Below are positions 1-11,959 of a DNA stretch of 64,000 bases, piece after piece. Origin of the DNA: Moniliophthora roreri (Eukaryota > Basidiomycota > Agaricomycetes > Agaricales > Marasmiaceae); assembly GCA_001466705.2 (NCBI GenBank), contig LATX02000100.1, forward strand, positions 992,001 through 1,056,000, read 5' to 3'. Both the position numbers and the translations under genes were made by a program. Within the stretch, counting starts at the first letter, position 1. Each line of letters opens with the position of its first letter. The notes under the pieces are model-generated. The model saw nothing but the letters and a program-made list of their open reading frames with translations. It did no database searches and was not told the DNA's origin.

Positions 1-1694
1 CTACTGCACATTTCAACTTCACAGATCACGTAACCAATGTTACGGACTCACAGGCGGTTTTCCGTTTCCTTGGTATGTTTCCCTTTGTTCCGAGTCTCTT
101 CTTCATCGTGTTACCAATTCTCATATTACCGATAATAGGCACCTACGTCGAAGTGCATGGCGAATTACGCTTTGTAGCCGGTCAACATGCCGATTTGCAG
201 AAATTGGTTTTTTACGATTGACGGTGGTCAACCTTATACGTATCAGCCTACACCTACACCGGATAGAGGTACTCTCCAGTTCAATGTGAACTCGTTACCG
301 CTGGAAGCGAGGGATCATGAACTGGTTATCAGGTGTACCAACGACACAAACGATTTGGTTGGACTATATTTACGGTTGCCCAGCAGGCTCAGGTTAACTT
401 TGGCTTAGTGAATCGAGTGAGTTGGAATTGATCAGTGGCAAATTAGTGCAGTTCCTGGATATTTATGGCAGGGAAGGCCTTCTAACAGCTGTTCGCCGCC
501 GCCACCGACTGTATACGGAAACATATCATACAGAATACTTCATTCCCTCCGAAAACCAAGCACAAATTCAGTGTTCCCGCCTCTCGACACGCCGAGATTG
601 ATACCAAAATTACTGGGAAATACTTTGTTCTGCATCCCGGACAAGGAACCAACTCTGGGGACTAGTGCCGGAAGTCGCAAAAAGTCTTCCTTACCTTAAA
701 ACTGGGTCAGCGAATATTTCAGCGAGTGGTACTTATATCTACCGAGACCTCTGCACTCTTATTGAAAAAGTAGTGGGTGAAGGGATGATGAACACCGGGA
801 GTCCTCAACCATGAGCCACCATCCACGTTCTTGACACAATTTTACTTACCTCACCATTCCTTCTCAATGATTCCGCGAGGTTTCCGGACTTTCACCTCTA
901 GAATTCTACAGAGGTACGTGCATGGGTGCACCGACCCGCGATTTCACCAACCAATTGAACTCTATCGCAGGATCGCCTCGCCGCGGCGCAATACGCATCA
1001 GCGCAAATCAATTCTCACGCTAGCCCACACAAGCAAGCGTGCAAGTTTGCGAGGGAAAAATAGTGAGTTTCATGTTTTTACCAATAATAACTTGAATAAG
1101 TGATGTTTTACTTACATCCGCTGCGACACCTGGAACGACGACACCGTTGGATGGGGCCTAGGACAACTTCAGCGGGTTGGCTAGCAATTCAATTCAATTC
1201 AATTAGGCATTGACGGGTACCTATCAGCATCAAGCTTCTATTGCAAGGCGAAGCTTGCAAAGTTGAAAGTTAACCTGAGCCTGCTGGGCAACCGTACTAT
1301 ATTGATTATCTTCCAGTGGGAGCGGAAGTACGGGACGGAAGCGAAAGCGGGGCTGTCGTAGGTATCGTAGGATTTGTGGCGCTTTCGATCGGGCTTGTGG
1401 TTTGGTTGTGGAAGAGGCGTAAGAAGATGCTCCGAAGGGGGCATGCTATTACTCGTGAGTATTGATATGAATGATAATGTGCTGTGGAAAGGCTCAAACC
1501 TTTCTTCCATAGCCTTCGAGTATCCGATACTTCCCAGCATGCTGGTACCTGATCTTCAAGATTCCAATGCTTCTTCACAAATAACATCACATCGGAAGAG
1601 CCCTCTACCGCAGGTACAACCAACGCCAACTCCTCCAATTTCAAGGCCTAGTGCCAGCCCACCGCCTTATCCCGGGCTTCCGAAGGGGGCCTAG
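1..1694 (+). pseudogene. Single-pass membrane family, copy a (broken, hAT-interrupted)
   Basis: The window opens inside an exon encoding the ectodomain. An intron (73-138) is followed by the family motif GTYVEVHGELR. The frame then shifts near 165-200 before IDGGQPYTYQPTPTPDRGTL. The exon is cut at 370 by a 925-bp element and resumes at 1296 with YIDYLPVGAEV, a TM helix (VVGIVGFVALSIGLVVWLW) and the basic stretch KRRKKMLRR. A second intron (1455-1512) precedes a proline-rich tail ending in SPPPYPGLPKGA. Layout and intron positions match the intact copies at 7.5 and 11 kb. The frameshift, the insertion and a further one-base frame mismatch at the junction make it a pseudogene. The true start lies upstream of the window. 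Function is unknown for the whole family. Confidence 0.8.
371..1295. mobile_element. hAT-like non-autonomous element
   Basis: About 925 bp bounded by perfect 30-bp terminal inverted repeats (372-401 and 1266-1295), outer end acggttgcccagcaggctca. It is flanked by an exact 8-bp target duplication actatatt (363-370 and 1296-1303). An 8-bp duplication is the hallmark of the hAT superfamily. No transposase reading frame is visible inside, so it would have moved in trans. A short CAATT microsatellite lies near 1187-1205. Confidence 0.82.
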
Positions 1695-1849
1695 GTCTTC
1701 TTGTTCGTTACTATTCTATATAGTCACTATGTGAGTTGTTGCACGCCTTATGGAAGTAAGTATCTTACGCTTAATGACCTACCCTTGCAGATAATATTGT
1801 AAAGCTGTACTATAGTATGACATGTCGTCAACTTAATCGCATTCATCTC

Positions 1850-2960
1850 TAACCGCCACTTACACGCCTATTAAATATGGGATCAACCGTGCAACCGGGA
1901 ATATTTGCAGTGGGGGGCGGGGACGGGGGGCGCATCAGGAAATTACCAAGTTTTCTCCCCACTTGCGTCCGAAATCCTCCGAGTCCTCCCCACGTCACAG
2001 TTCCGCCTTGCTGGACTTTTTTCACAAATTGTGGGAGCCCGTACGGTAGCCACGGAGAATTAATGTGATATAGCTTTAGTGTATAATCGAATGATTGTAA
2101 CGAAAAGTGTAGAACGGCTGGAATCGAGTGTAGAAGTGGATGAAAGTAAGCGTGCTGCCGCTGCCGCTGATGGCTCGGAGGAAATTTCTGACGAGCGCCA
2201 AAAGTCACATGTCCGACTCTGATGTTGTCCTCGTTCCTCACTATCCCTCTCGCCCGGGATACACTGGCGTAATTTGATGGAGGTCGCGAATTGTACTGTT
2301 CGCTTGAACATGCTGCGAAGCTCAAAGTTGGTGAGATCTTTTTGCCCATATTGACTTCCCAACAACATGCTGAACAAAACCATTAAGGCTCTGATCAAGA
2401 CCACAGAATAAACTCGTACACTCTAGAAATCGACGAACAAGGAGATGGAATGATGATAAAGTGAGAGCTTCAAGCAGTCTTGGATAGAAGTCTGTTACAA
2501 AAGTGGGAGTCGGGGTATGTATGGATCAGTGGTTCATATTATTCGGAAGGCTGATTGAGACCTCCAGCAACTCTTCGGTAGAAAGCACTTCTCGTCCAAC
2601 AATTTCATGCACCAAGCGCACAGATCTATCCGAACAAGTGAATGTGGGAGCCGAACATCGCAAAGGTACGAGCGTGTGCTCATACGGAACGGCATTGGTG
2701 TTCTAATTGGCAATTCCTCCTGTCTTGCAGTCATTCAACATTCTAGAATGCCCCCTCACGACGAAAGTAGAACGGACTGATATGCAAGGATTTCGACGTG
2801 CTTCTTCTGCTTTACACCGCCTCCTATTACCCAATTTGGGTAGATGACTGGACGCGGTCTCCGCGCGCGGCCACGGCCATTCCGAGTTCGTGCGTGTCTC
2901 TACCACATTAAATACGCGACGATCCTCCAAGAGCACCGTCAGGACGTCTAGAATCTCATC
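1850..2960. other. Intergenic, no gene supported
   Basis: Only short overlapping frames on both strands; none has a recognisable domain or clean splice structure. It contains the dispersed repeat described at 1960-2140 and, at its right end, the promoter of the A-T-R gene. Confidence 0.5.
1960..2140 (+). repeat. Dispersed repeat shared with 56490-56670
   Basis: The stretch with gagaattaatgtgatatagc and the following 80 bp matches the sequence just upstream of the first SDR fossil at 56.5-56.7 kb in the same orientation. Differences are largely C-to-T or G-to-A at CpG sites of this copy (for example cga to caa, acgg to attg). This copy keeps its CpGs; the right copy has none. Confidence 0.6.
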
Positions 2961-2980
2961 TCATTCATCGTACAATCGAA

Positions 2981-5900
2981 ATGGCAGCCCAGCCAGACCT
3001 CGACACGCACTACCACTTTCCCGATCTCATACGTTTCCACTGGGAGCACAACCCTTCCAAGGGGATGTACGCTTACCCTTCCCCATCTACACTTCGCGAA
3101 TCAAACACCACAACACTCACCAAACCTCTTCCGGAATCATACGACGAAATCACCTACCTCGAATTCGGCCGTGCCGTTCATCGCGCTGCTCACTTTGTTC
3201 GTCCTTCTCCTTCGTCAGAAGACGGCAGAGATGGTGAAGTCGTAGCTCTTCTCGCACACTCCGATACGTTGGTCTATGATACAGTCATCATTGGACTAAT
3301 GACAGCCAATCTCGTTCCACTGCTCATCTCTCCACGAAACTCACCCGCAGCTGTCATCAATCTGCTGGATAAGACAGGTTGTCGTCGGATCCTCGCAACC
3401 AAGGCAACAATGACAGACCTCCTTGACTCTGTCTTATCCTCAGAGCCCACACTCGCGCTCACGCTCACCATAGATGAAATACCCTCTCTACGGATTCTCT
3501 ACCCACACCTTGCCGAAGAGGTGGCAGAGCATCCTTTTGAGCCGTACCCCAATTTACCAAAACTCTCGTTCGAAGATGTCGCTATATACATCCACTCTTC
3601 CGGTTCAACTGGCTTTCCGAAGCCCATTCCAATCACCCATAGAGGTATATGGTCTTACGCCAACTTGCCTCCCTTGCGCGAACTACGCACCCACCCAGAG
3701 ACTCACCCACACGAAACCCGCCTCGGAGGTCTTGCAATTCCAGCTTTCCACGCTCTAGCCCTAATCCTCCAGTTGATTCACCCGTTATTCGGTGCTTTTA
3801 CCAGTACGATATTCACACCGATAGTCTGGAATGCGGAGAAGGATATGCCGATCATGCCTACGCCTGAAAACACGCTCGATGCGATGGAGAGGACGAGGAC
3901 GACTGCAACGATGATTTTTCCGACGTTTTTGCAGATCTGGAGTAAAGAAGAGGAGAGTGTGAAGAGGTTGGCGAGGTTTGAGTATGTCGTCTTAACGGGT
4001 GGTCCGTTGGATAAGGAGAGCGGTATGTCTTTCTGCTCTAACCCCTTTCTCCTTAAATTTTGGGTACTGAAGAATCATTTGTGTAGGTGACATGTTGATA
4101 GCCAACTCTGTACGGCTACGTACCATCTATGGTGGTACAGAGTTTGGACAGATTAATCATTTACGCCCACGACCGGGTGATGAAGACGACTGGATGTGGA
4201 TGGAATTTAATGTTAAACGTGTTGGTGTGAGATGGGTCGGCGCAGGTGCGGGGAGAGGTGAAATCGTCTTGTTGCATTCCGAGACACATGTCCCGGCTGT
4301 GTCTAATCTACCGGAAGACCTGCAACAAAGGTTTGAGGGGGACAAAGATGAAGAAGAGGAAGTGAAAGGTTGGGATACTGGAAACGTTGTGCTACGGCGG
4401 GATAGCGCGCGGAAGTTGAAGGGTTATGTGACTAGTGATGTTTGGGAGAGGCATCCTACCAAGCCGTATGTGCCTGTTTTGCTTCGAGTATACCCTACTG
4501 ACGTTATCGTCCTCGCAGTCACCTCTATCGCCTCGTCGGTCGAGTAGACGATGTTCTCATCCACTCTTCTGGCGAGAAGACCGTTCCTGGCCCATTGGAA
4601 AAGATCATTCTGGGAAATACGCACGTCAAGGGCGTCGTCATCTTTGGCCATGGGAGAGCTCAACCGGGTGTTTTGATTGAACCGTTCGAGCATACTCATT
4701 CCTTGGGAGAGTTTAGAAACCTTATTTGGTGCGCTACCTCTACGCTTTCCCGACCTTGACTCATTCGTGCCTATGGAACAGGCAAACCGTCGAAGCAGCC
4801 AACGCCATTGCACCGGCCTTTTCGCGAATTTACAAAGAAATGATTATTATTACTTCGTCTGACAGACCGCTACCTCGCACGCCGAAAGATACGGTTATTA
4901 GGAAGCAAGCGTTGAAGGTATATGAGCAGGATATTGATGAGCTGTAAGTCTCTTCCTTTCTGCTTCTAGTCTTGATTATAAGGATTGATCGTACTCTACA
5001 GATACGAAACCATCGAATCCAATGTCACAGGCCCATCAGGAACACCCATTGAACCACCTTCATCCTGGTCTGTCTCCGCTTTGATAGAGTGGATCATCAA
5101 CCAAGCTCAGGATATCACATCAAAGACCGAACCACCTCTCACGAAGGATACCGACTTGTTTGAATCGGGATTCGATTCGCTCAGTGCCACGATCCTCCGG
5201 CTACGCCTGGTCTCTGCTCTGCGTGGTGGAGAGAAAGTGGCTGCGATTGCGAAAATCAATCAGAATACAGTTTATACCTATCATACGGTGGGGGCGCTGG
5301 CGGAATTTGTTATTGGTGCCCTCACTGGACAGGAAGATGGTGATGACTCGGAGGAGAAGATGATGCAGGAGCATATCAAGCGGATTGAGGATATGGTGGC
5401 CAAGTACTCCGTCAAGCCCGTATCCTCTTTACTTCCAGCTGCCAGGAGAACTGGGTTCGGAAAACATGTCGTCCTCATAACCGGCACCACAGGCTCTTTA
5501 GGCTCCCAACTCTTATTTGACCTCCTCGCTGATTCCCGTGTGGGTACTGTTTACGCTCTTAACCGTCGGTCTACCACCTCGGATATCGTAGAGAGACAAA
5601 AAGCCAAATTCGCCGAAAAGAACTTGGATAGCCGTGTTATCGAGGATGCTTTGGTTCCTTTCAAGAGTGTCCGTAGTGCCAAGTACCTTCGTCTTGAAGA
5701 ACGACCTCGGTTGATTTTCCTTGAAGGAACGTCTCCGCAGGACCTCGACGAGGAGATGCGGAACGTCCTCTCTTCGCAGGTGACAATGGTGATACACAAC
5801 GCTTGGAAGCTGGATTTCAATCTCCCACTGGACGGATTTGAGGAAGCCATCAAGGATTTCCGTGACTTGGTGGCATTCGCCCAGAGCACGGACGCAAAGT

Positions 5901-6781
5901 TACTCTTTACGTCTTCGATAAGCACCGCACATCGTTGGGCGAAGGAAGGTGGCGTTGACGTAGGTGCTTTCCCAGAGGAATGTCAGGAAGATGCAAGGTA
6001 TGCTGTTGGTGGTGGGTATGGGGAGGCCAAGTATGTTTGTGAGCGGGTAAGCTCTTTATTCCTCATTCGTCCTTCATTGTTGATAAACTTTCATGTAGAT
6101 CTTAAAAGCCTCCAAATTGAACGCAACATCCTTCCGGGTTGGCCAAATTACCGGCTCCTCAGAATCACCTGCTTGGTCATTAACAGACTGGCTGCCCATC
6201 ATCGTCAAGAGCGGAATTGAGATGCACGCTATGCCAGATGCTGTTGGCGTCGTGTCATGGATTCCTGGAACGATTGTATCAAGGACGACACTTGATGTTG
6301 GGTTCAACGACACCTCCGAATTTGCTGTCAACGTCATACACCCAAAACCGACGAAATGGAGTGCGGTCATGAGGCAGATCGTTGACAGTTTGGTTGAGCA
6401 AGGAAGGATTCGAGATGGGGAGGTGAAGATTGTGCCCTGGAGTGAGTGGATGAAGGAGTTGGAGAGAAGAGCGGGAGAATTGGGTGATGTGAAGGTGTTC
6501 GAGAAAATTGTGAGCGATGTCCGTTTCTGTGCCCTTTTTACTGTCGCTGATATACACTTGTCTTGTAGCCGGCGATCAAGCTCATGCATTTCTACCGCGG
6601 AATGGCTGAGGCTGACGTTGCTCATCGTCAACAAAACGAATACGAAGGAGAAGCTGTCGACCTGACTCCGTTGAAGATTGACAATGCGAAGAAGCTAAGT
6701 AAGGCCTTCGAAGGCGCAAGAAGGTTGATGAAGAAGGATGTCGACGCGTGGGTTGGGTATTGGATAGGTGCTGGAATGTGA
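2981..6781 (+). CDS. Adenylation-thiolation-reductase (NRPS-like carboxylic acid reductase)
   Basis: Seven exons (2981-4022, 4087-4465, 4519-4728, 4782-4943, 5002-6046, 6099-6509, 6569-6781) join in frame to 1,153 residues. The N-terminal AMP-binding domain shows A3 HSSGSTGFPKP (about residue 204), A5 YGGTEFG (about 362) and an A7-like LYRLVGRVDD. The carrier domain has LFESGFDSLSA, whose serine (about 656) would take phosphopantetheine. The C-terminal thioester reductase shows the NADPH site TGTTGSLGS (about 756) and an SDR-type YGEAK pair (about 936). In this family an acid is adenylated, loaded as a thioester and released as an aldehyde or alcohol. There is no condensation domain, so it is not a peptide synthetase. 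It resembles aminoadipate-reductase-like and aryl-acid-reductase-like proteins of basidiomycetes; the substrate cannot be read here. No other biosynthetic gene is adjacent. Confidence 0.93.
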
Positions 6782-7501
6782 TGGGCCAAAAGATATTTAT
6801 TACAGGAAAACGATCATTTTCGTGTCCAAAGGCATTGACAGTTCAGGTTCGCTAAATATTTGTACATTCCCTCATTGATAATGCTCTACCATGCTTCATG
6901 ATCCTCGTAGAACTATCGCATGCTCCCAGTCCGTGGTCCGATTAATTATAAGAAATGGACTCGTACTATGTACCTCAAAGATTGAGCAAAATCCCTCGTA
7001 ATAGGATCAACCTTTGTATTCCTATGATTTCTGTATTTGTCCTACTCCCGAAATATACGGGGAGCATTTGGAGCCCTCATGCTATCAGCTGAGACTCTGA
7101 TGTCGCGCCCATTTTATTACCTCGACTCTTTGTTCACTCCTCGTGACATTCGACAGCAGAGACCAGGCAGCGAAGGGATAAACTCATCTCCAGCTCGTTG
7201 AAGGGATGAAACTAGAGAGACACCATCGAAAGATCGAGCTGTGCCCTTGATAGTGCTGTTGTTAACTCATAGCCAAGCGCTCCAACTACTCGTGCAAGGC
7301 AGCAAATTCATCTGGCACGTAAACCACTGATAATACCGTGATATCCGTATAATGTTACGAACTTCAATTAATGTGAATATGATACAAAACATTATCCGCC
7401 GTAGCACAAGGTACGCCCGTGAGACATGTAGTGACTCACAGCTACTATAACATTATTTAGAATAGCGACTTGATGGCTGTGATAGCAACACATAACGGGA
7501 C
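6782..7501. other. Intergenic, no gene seen
   Basis: About 720 bp between two convergent genes. I see no coding frame with splice support. The right part carries sequence similar to the downstream flank of the copy at 11 kb. Confidence 0.5.
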
Positions 7502-8337
7502 CTACTTCCTATTCGTATGGCCGGGATAAGGGGGCGGAGCAGGACTAGACATTTGCCTGTGAGGGAACGGCGTTGGTGTCTGTAATGTTGGTTGTGCTTG
7601 CGGTAGAGGGCTCTTCCGATGTAACGTCGTGAGTGAAGTTATGCTCGAGTCTTGGATTTCAGATGCCAGCACGTTGGAAGCTGAAGCCAGCGGATGTCCA
7701 AAAGCTATGGAAGAAATAATTGAGCCCTTCTGCAGTGCAACTTCGATGATATCAAGACTCACGAGTAATAACATGCTCCCTTCGGAGCCTCTTCATGCGC
7801 CTCTTCCATAACCAAACCAAGAGCGCCGCCAAAAGAATTATAAAGCCTACCACACCCACAACAACACCAGCTACAGTTCCTTTCGACAACCCCGTACCCG
7901 AACCAGTGTCAGCCGGTAGGTAAACAATAGAACCCAGCCAAAGCTGATCTAACTCCTTCGTACACTTGATAACGAGATGATGCTCCCTCTCTTCTAGTGA
8001 TAGCGAGGTCAGATTGAACGTTCCGTTCACGAGCGGTTTAGGCTGGATGCCATAGCTGTTTGATGGATGCAACCCATCGATCGAGAAGACCTCGCCCATA
8101 AGGCTTGGATGCGGGCCCTCTTTAATGCTTAGTCTCCCGTGCACTTCAATGTAGGTGCCTATTCGATATACTCATGAGAAACGGTGTATTAAAAAAAAGC
8201 GACGTGGAGTTACCTGAGAAACTAATCATCGCTGTCAAGCCCGTGGCGTTGGCTACGCGGCCCCCGTCCTGCCGTGGCCATTTGCCGTTGTAGATGATGC
8301 GTGAGTCTGAGTTCAAGTCTATGGGTTGCAATTGCAT
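7502..8337 (-). CDS. Single-pass membrane protein with PPxY tail, copy b
   Basis: Three exons (8337-8214, 8158-7763, 7704-7502) give 240 residues. Visible parts in order: an ectodomain of about 130 residues with GTYIEVHGRL and several NxT/S sequons, a short PADTGSGTGLSKG stalk, one TM helix (VAGVVVGVVGFIILLAALLVWLW), the basic stop-transfer KRRMKRLRR, and a cytosolic tail ending in SSPAPPPYPGHTNRK. There is no signal peptide, so it would insert as an N-out, C-in protein. PPPY is a WW-domain ligand. The start MQLQPIDL is chosen because it aligns with copy c and lies about 100 nt below a TATA box. The ectodomain resembles the uncharacterised agaricomycete WxxGG..NGTTH family; ligand and function are unknown. 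Confidence 0.85.
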
Positions 8338-8438
8338 ATTCTGCAGTAGCTGAGAAGTGTGAAGTGATATGAAGAGAAGGATGGCTGACTTACCACCGCT
8401 GAGGAATCATGGTCGCAACCATCGTGGCGGGCGGTGCT

Positions 8439-8446
8439 CTATATAG
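8439..8446 (-). promoter_or_regulatory. TATA box of copy b
   Basis: ctatatag about 100 nt upstream of the chosen ATG, the same motif and spacing as at copy c. Confidence 0.5.
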
Positions 8447-11079
8447 ATCTGAGTCGTTACGAACTGATGGGTATCACAACGTCAATTGAGATTCGATATA
8501 GCCACGCGCAAGGGAACTCTCACCATGGCCATAAAATTGGCTTCCCGGTGTGTTTACCAACGTCATTTGCAGCGATGCCGATAGTTGGAGAACATCACCT
8601 GCATGAACGCATCATCGCATCATCAGGGCCGTCACATCCATCGTAACGCTCTAAGAAATGGAGCGCAGACGGTACTGATATGCTTCCGATCCGATAGTGG
8701 CAATTCACGGAGTTCAGAAAAGACCTAGTACTCTTCGCTGCAACAGCATCCGATATAGCCGTCGAGCTGACTGGAATGCTAGCAAGACACATATCCGCAT
8801 GCATAAATAAAGGCCCACGATATGACTCCTCGTAAATAAGGATCAACCTATCCGAATTTGGATTCGGAGGTCAAAGCCGCCACTCCCAAGGAACCAAGTA
8901 CTCCGTTTCCCAGGATAGCCGATATCAATGACGATTCGCCAGCCAAGAATGTATAAATTATATGACTTGTTCAACTGCTGTCGATCTGAAAATGGATTAG
9001 TTAGAGAAATGCAATGCGGATGACTTCAACTGTTACCTTGGGCCCCCCGACACCCTTAGACTACTCAATGCCAAAGAGGGTTCCAATTAAGCCTATTTGT
9101 GCCCTCGACGCACTGATAGACACCTAGGGAGCAACCACTCGACCATAATCAGCAGACATCCCGCAGAGGACACCATCCGGCTCTCCAAACAATAGCTAGC
9201 CACCTGTTAGAGCAGCACTATCGTATATTATGGATGATAGGCAAGTAGAACGAAGGAGAGAGTTGCTCGTGGACGGTTCATAACAAGCTGAAGTTGGCGG
9301 GTCGATAACCACAACCCTAACCAAAGTCGAACGAATGTAGGTAGACCCGAATTGTCATTGAGGGTTAAAAGTCTAATCTGAGCGTAATGTAATGTTTTCA
9401 GCGAAAAAAATTAGATGCTAAGAGAAGGGCAGCTCACCCGGAGGTCGCAAACGACCAACAAACGACACTACTTGGCATTATCAAGTGAGTTTCCAACTTG
9501 AATGGCGCGGAACTTCTTCGCTCGTGAAGGCCGGTACCCTCACTGCCCTGACTGGTTGAAGGCTTGGTACTCTTGGACCTGGTCGTACTCCGAGTCCCTG
9601 ACCCCCAGGAGCTTTATCTGTAGCGCATACTAAACTCAGTCATTCGTGAGCGAACTAGCAGCTGGCAAACGTACCAAGTCCTGATACCGTTGGGCTCTCC
9701 CAAGGCTCTGCTGCACAATCGAAAAACTTCAAAGTGTATATCCGAGATTATCCACTGCTTGACCACTGCCAGAATCCTATTTCGCTGCGAGACAATCGAC
9801 GAGAGGCGTCAAACGATGATCTTCATATGTTCTTCAGGAGCACAACTAGGCGAGCTCAGCGGCCACTAAGCGCCAATCTCGCTTCTATGGGGAGATAAGT
9901 GAGAAAGCCGGGGAAATCGCAAACGAGAAGCTTACAGGGGGGGCAAGCATATGAATACCTCGTCACTTCATGCTCTGAAACAAGATCGCGGACCCATCCT
10001 GCTCAGACCCAACCCGGTTATCATGAAGCATAGCGTCACGGAGAGCTTCCACGAGCGAGTGGTGAAACCTTGCACTACGGAGCAAAAGGTACAATATTGC
10101 GTTCGCGAGGGTTAGTCTTCGTGGGTTATCGTAACTGTCATGAATAAGCTGGCTTTTCTTCTAAGAGCTGGCGTAACAAAAAGGTTGAACGAGAACGCAC
10201 CTCTAAAGTCCAGACACTCTGTATTCTCCAGAACTCTCAAGCTCGAGCTACCCGACCAACTTGATCTCGATTGTGTTTCTGGGAGCATCTGAAGCAAGGA
10301 TCGCGGAATGTCTTCGAGGCTCAAACTTCGTGTCCCTGACTTCACTGTTCAGGTCTGTTGGCCGACTTCTTGTGCGGTTGCGAGGACGGAGACAGAGGAC
10401 GATACTGATAACAGCTTTTTTTCCGTTATGATTACGATAGTTCCACGCTGCTTTTACGCCTCCAGACGAAACGAATAAATTCAGCACAAAGAGCCCGGGA
10501 GGAAATGAACAGGGTACTTACAATATCGCATGAACCCCGTGCTATCTCCTTCCTGTCAATCCTCATGAAATTCCTTCATTCTCCCTTGTAAGTTGACCCT
10601 TGAAGCCTGGATTTCTCTAATTTTGGGACAGTCTCCTCGAGATGAGATAAATGGATAATATCCGACTTGTCGCTCGGCTTTGATTTTGGACGAAAGCTGC
10701 CAACTTTCCATCTCTATTGGGCGTCGCAGGTACAAATTCAGATTTTGAATCCGACTAGAAAATGGTGCAGGATGCGGGTCATGTCATGGAGACTCGATGC
10801 GGTGATAATAATATCGTGATGGGAGAAGGGAAGAAGGTACATAAGCGAATTTGATCACATTCCCCACTGTGACAGACCCGACAAACTACTGCTGTAAAAC
10901 GCTGGTCTGTCAGGTCTGAACGAATACGATGCATTTCATGATACTATTAAAATAGGATATAGTACAAGGGTATCATCAAGGTTGATCATTGGGCATGAAC
11001 TTGGGGTACGTCCGTGGGACATACGGTGACCCACCGCTACTCTATAGGGCAGAAGTAGGGAATGGAATGTGTTTTAGTT
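8447..11079. other. Long stretch without a supported gene
   Basis: About 2.6 kb. Short open frames exist on the minus strand at 9.5-9.6 and 10.1-10.5 kb, but none shows a domain, a signal peptide or convincing splice sites. It may hold decayed coding sequence. Confidence 0.45.
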
Positions 11080-11860
11080 TCACTCTGAAGGACCCGGATA
11101 AGGTGGCGGGCTCGGCTCAAACGTTGGCTGCACCTGCGTTACAGAGCCCTTCTGAGATGCCATGGGCGGAGGGGCACCCGAGCCTTCGATAATATCCAAC
11201 GGAGGTTGAAAAGCTACAGAAGTATTGAGCTCCGGACAGCACAAGGTCGATAAATATCAACACTCACGAACGGTAGTATGCCCTTCTTCTTCAACAGGAG
11301 CCTTATTCTTCCGTCTCTTTCGAAGCCAAAATCCGACGCTGCCTACCAACAGTACCACAAAGCACACTACGCCCACGACGACACCAGCTATGGCTCCCTT
11401 CGACAACCCCGCGCTTGAACCAGTGTCAGCTGGTATATAGTTGATAGAATCCAACTCAATCTCGTTCAAATCCGCCGTACAACTGATACTCAACGTATGC
11501 TGCCCACTCGGCAACGGATTCGAGCTCGATAATTTGAACGTCCCGTTCGTGTACGGTGTAGGTTGAACGCTAAACTGCTTTATAAAGCCATCAACTGAAA
11601 ATATATTGCTGTTCGGGCCAGGGCGTTTGCCCGGCTTAATGTTTAGTTTGCCTTGCGCTTCGGCGTAGGTGCCTATGAATTGGATATCAATCAGAGATGG
11701 CTAACGATGAAGGAACGAAGTGTGTACCTTTGAAAGTGAACTCTATTTTCAAGTTCGCACTGGGACTGCAAGTGGCGAAGCGGCTCCCGCCGTCTCGCTT
11801 TGGCCAGTTGCCATCGGTACTGACGTCTGCAGAGTACAGGTCTACAGGTTGCAATGTCAT
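11080..11860 (-). CDS. Single-pass membrane protein with PPxY tail, copy c
   Basis: Three exons (11860-11728, 11672-11268, 11213-11080) give 223 residues. The ectodomain begins MTLQPVDLYSADVSTDGNWP and includes GTYAEAQGKLN, VDGFIKQFSVQPTPYTNGTF and CTADLNEIELDSINYIPADT. The TM helix is IAGVVVGVVCFVVLLVGSVGF, followed by RKRRKNK. The tail ends PSPPPYPGPSE, so a PPxY motif lies eight residues from the C terminus. An upstream in-frame ATG (11911) is less likely because it would start only about 40 nt below the TATA box. It is the closest relative of copy b, in the same orientation about 2.7 kb away, suggesting tandem duplication. Confidence 0.85.
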
Positions 11861-11950
11861 GTGCTGCAGGGATAGCCGGGAAGTGAAGCAGAAGGGCGGA
11901 ATGGATACCAATGAACAGTGAGCGCAATTATCGCTCCCTACTATTGAACG

Positions 11951-11958
11951 CTATATAG
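11951..11958 (-). promoter_or_regulatory. TATA box of copy c
   Basis: ctatatag, about 95 nt upstream of the chosen ATG at 11860; it helps to decide the start. Confidence 0.5.
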
Positions 11959-11959
11959 C

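Noticed and set aside
831..1103. Open frame of 90 codons inside the hAT-like element.
   Set aside because: No similarity to transposase motifs and no other support; the element is far too short for a hAT transposase.
11861..11911. Earlier ATG for copy c (MVSIPPFCF...) as a signal peptide.
   Set aside because: It lies only about 40 nt from the TATA box, and the other copies start directly at the conserved ectodomain without such a leader.
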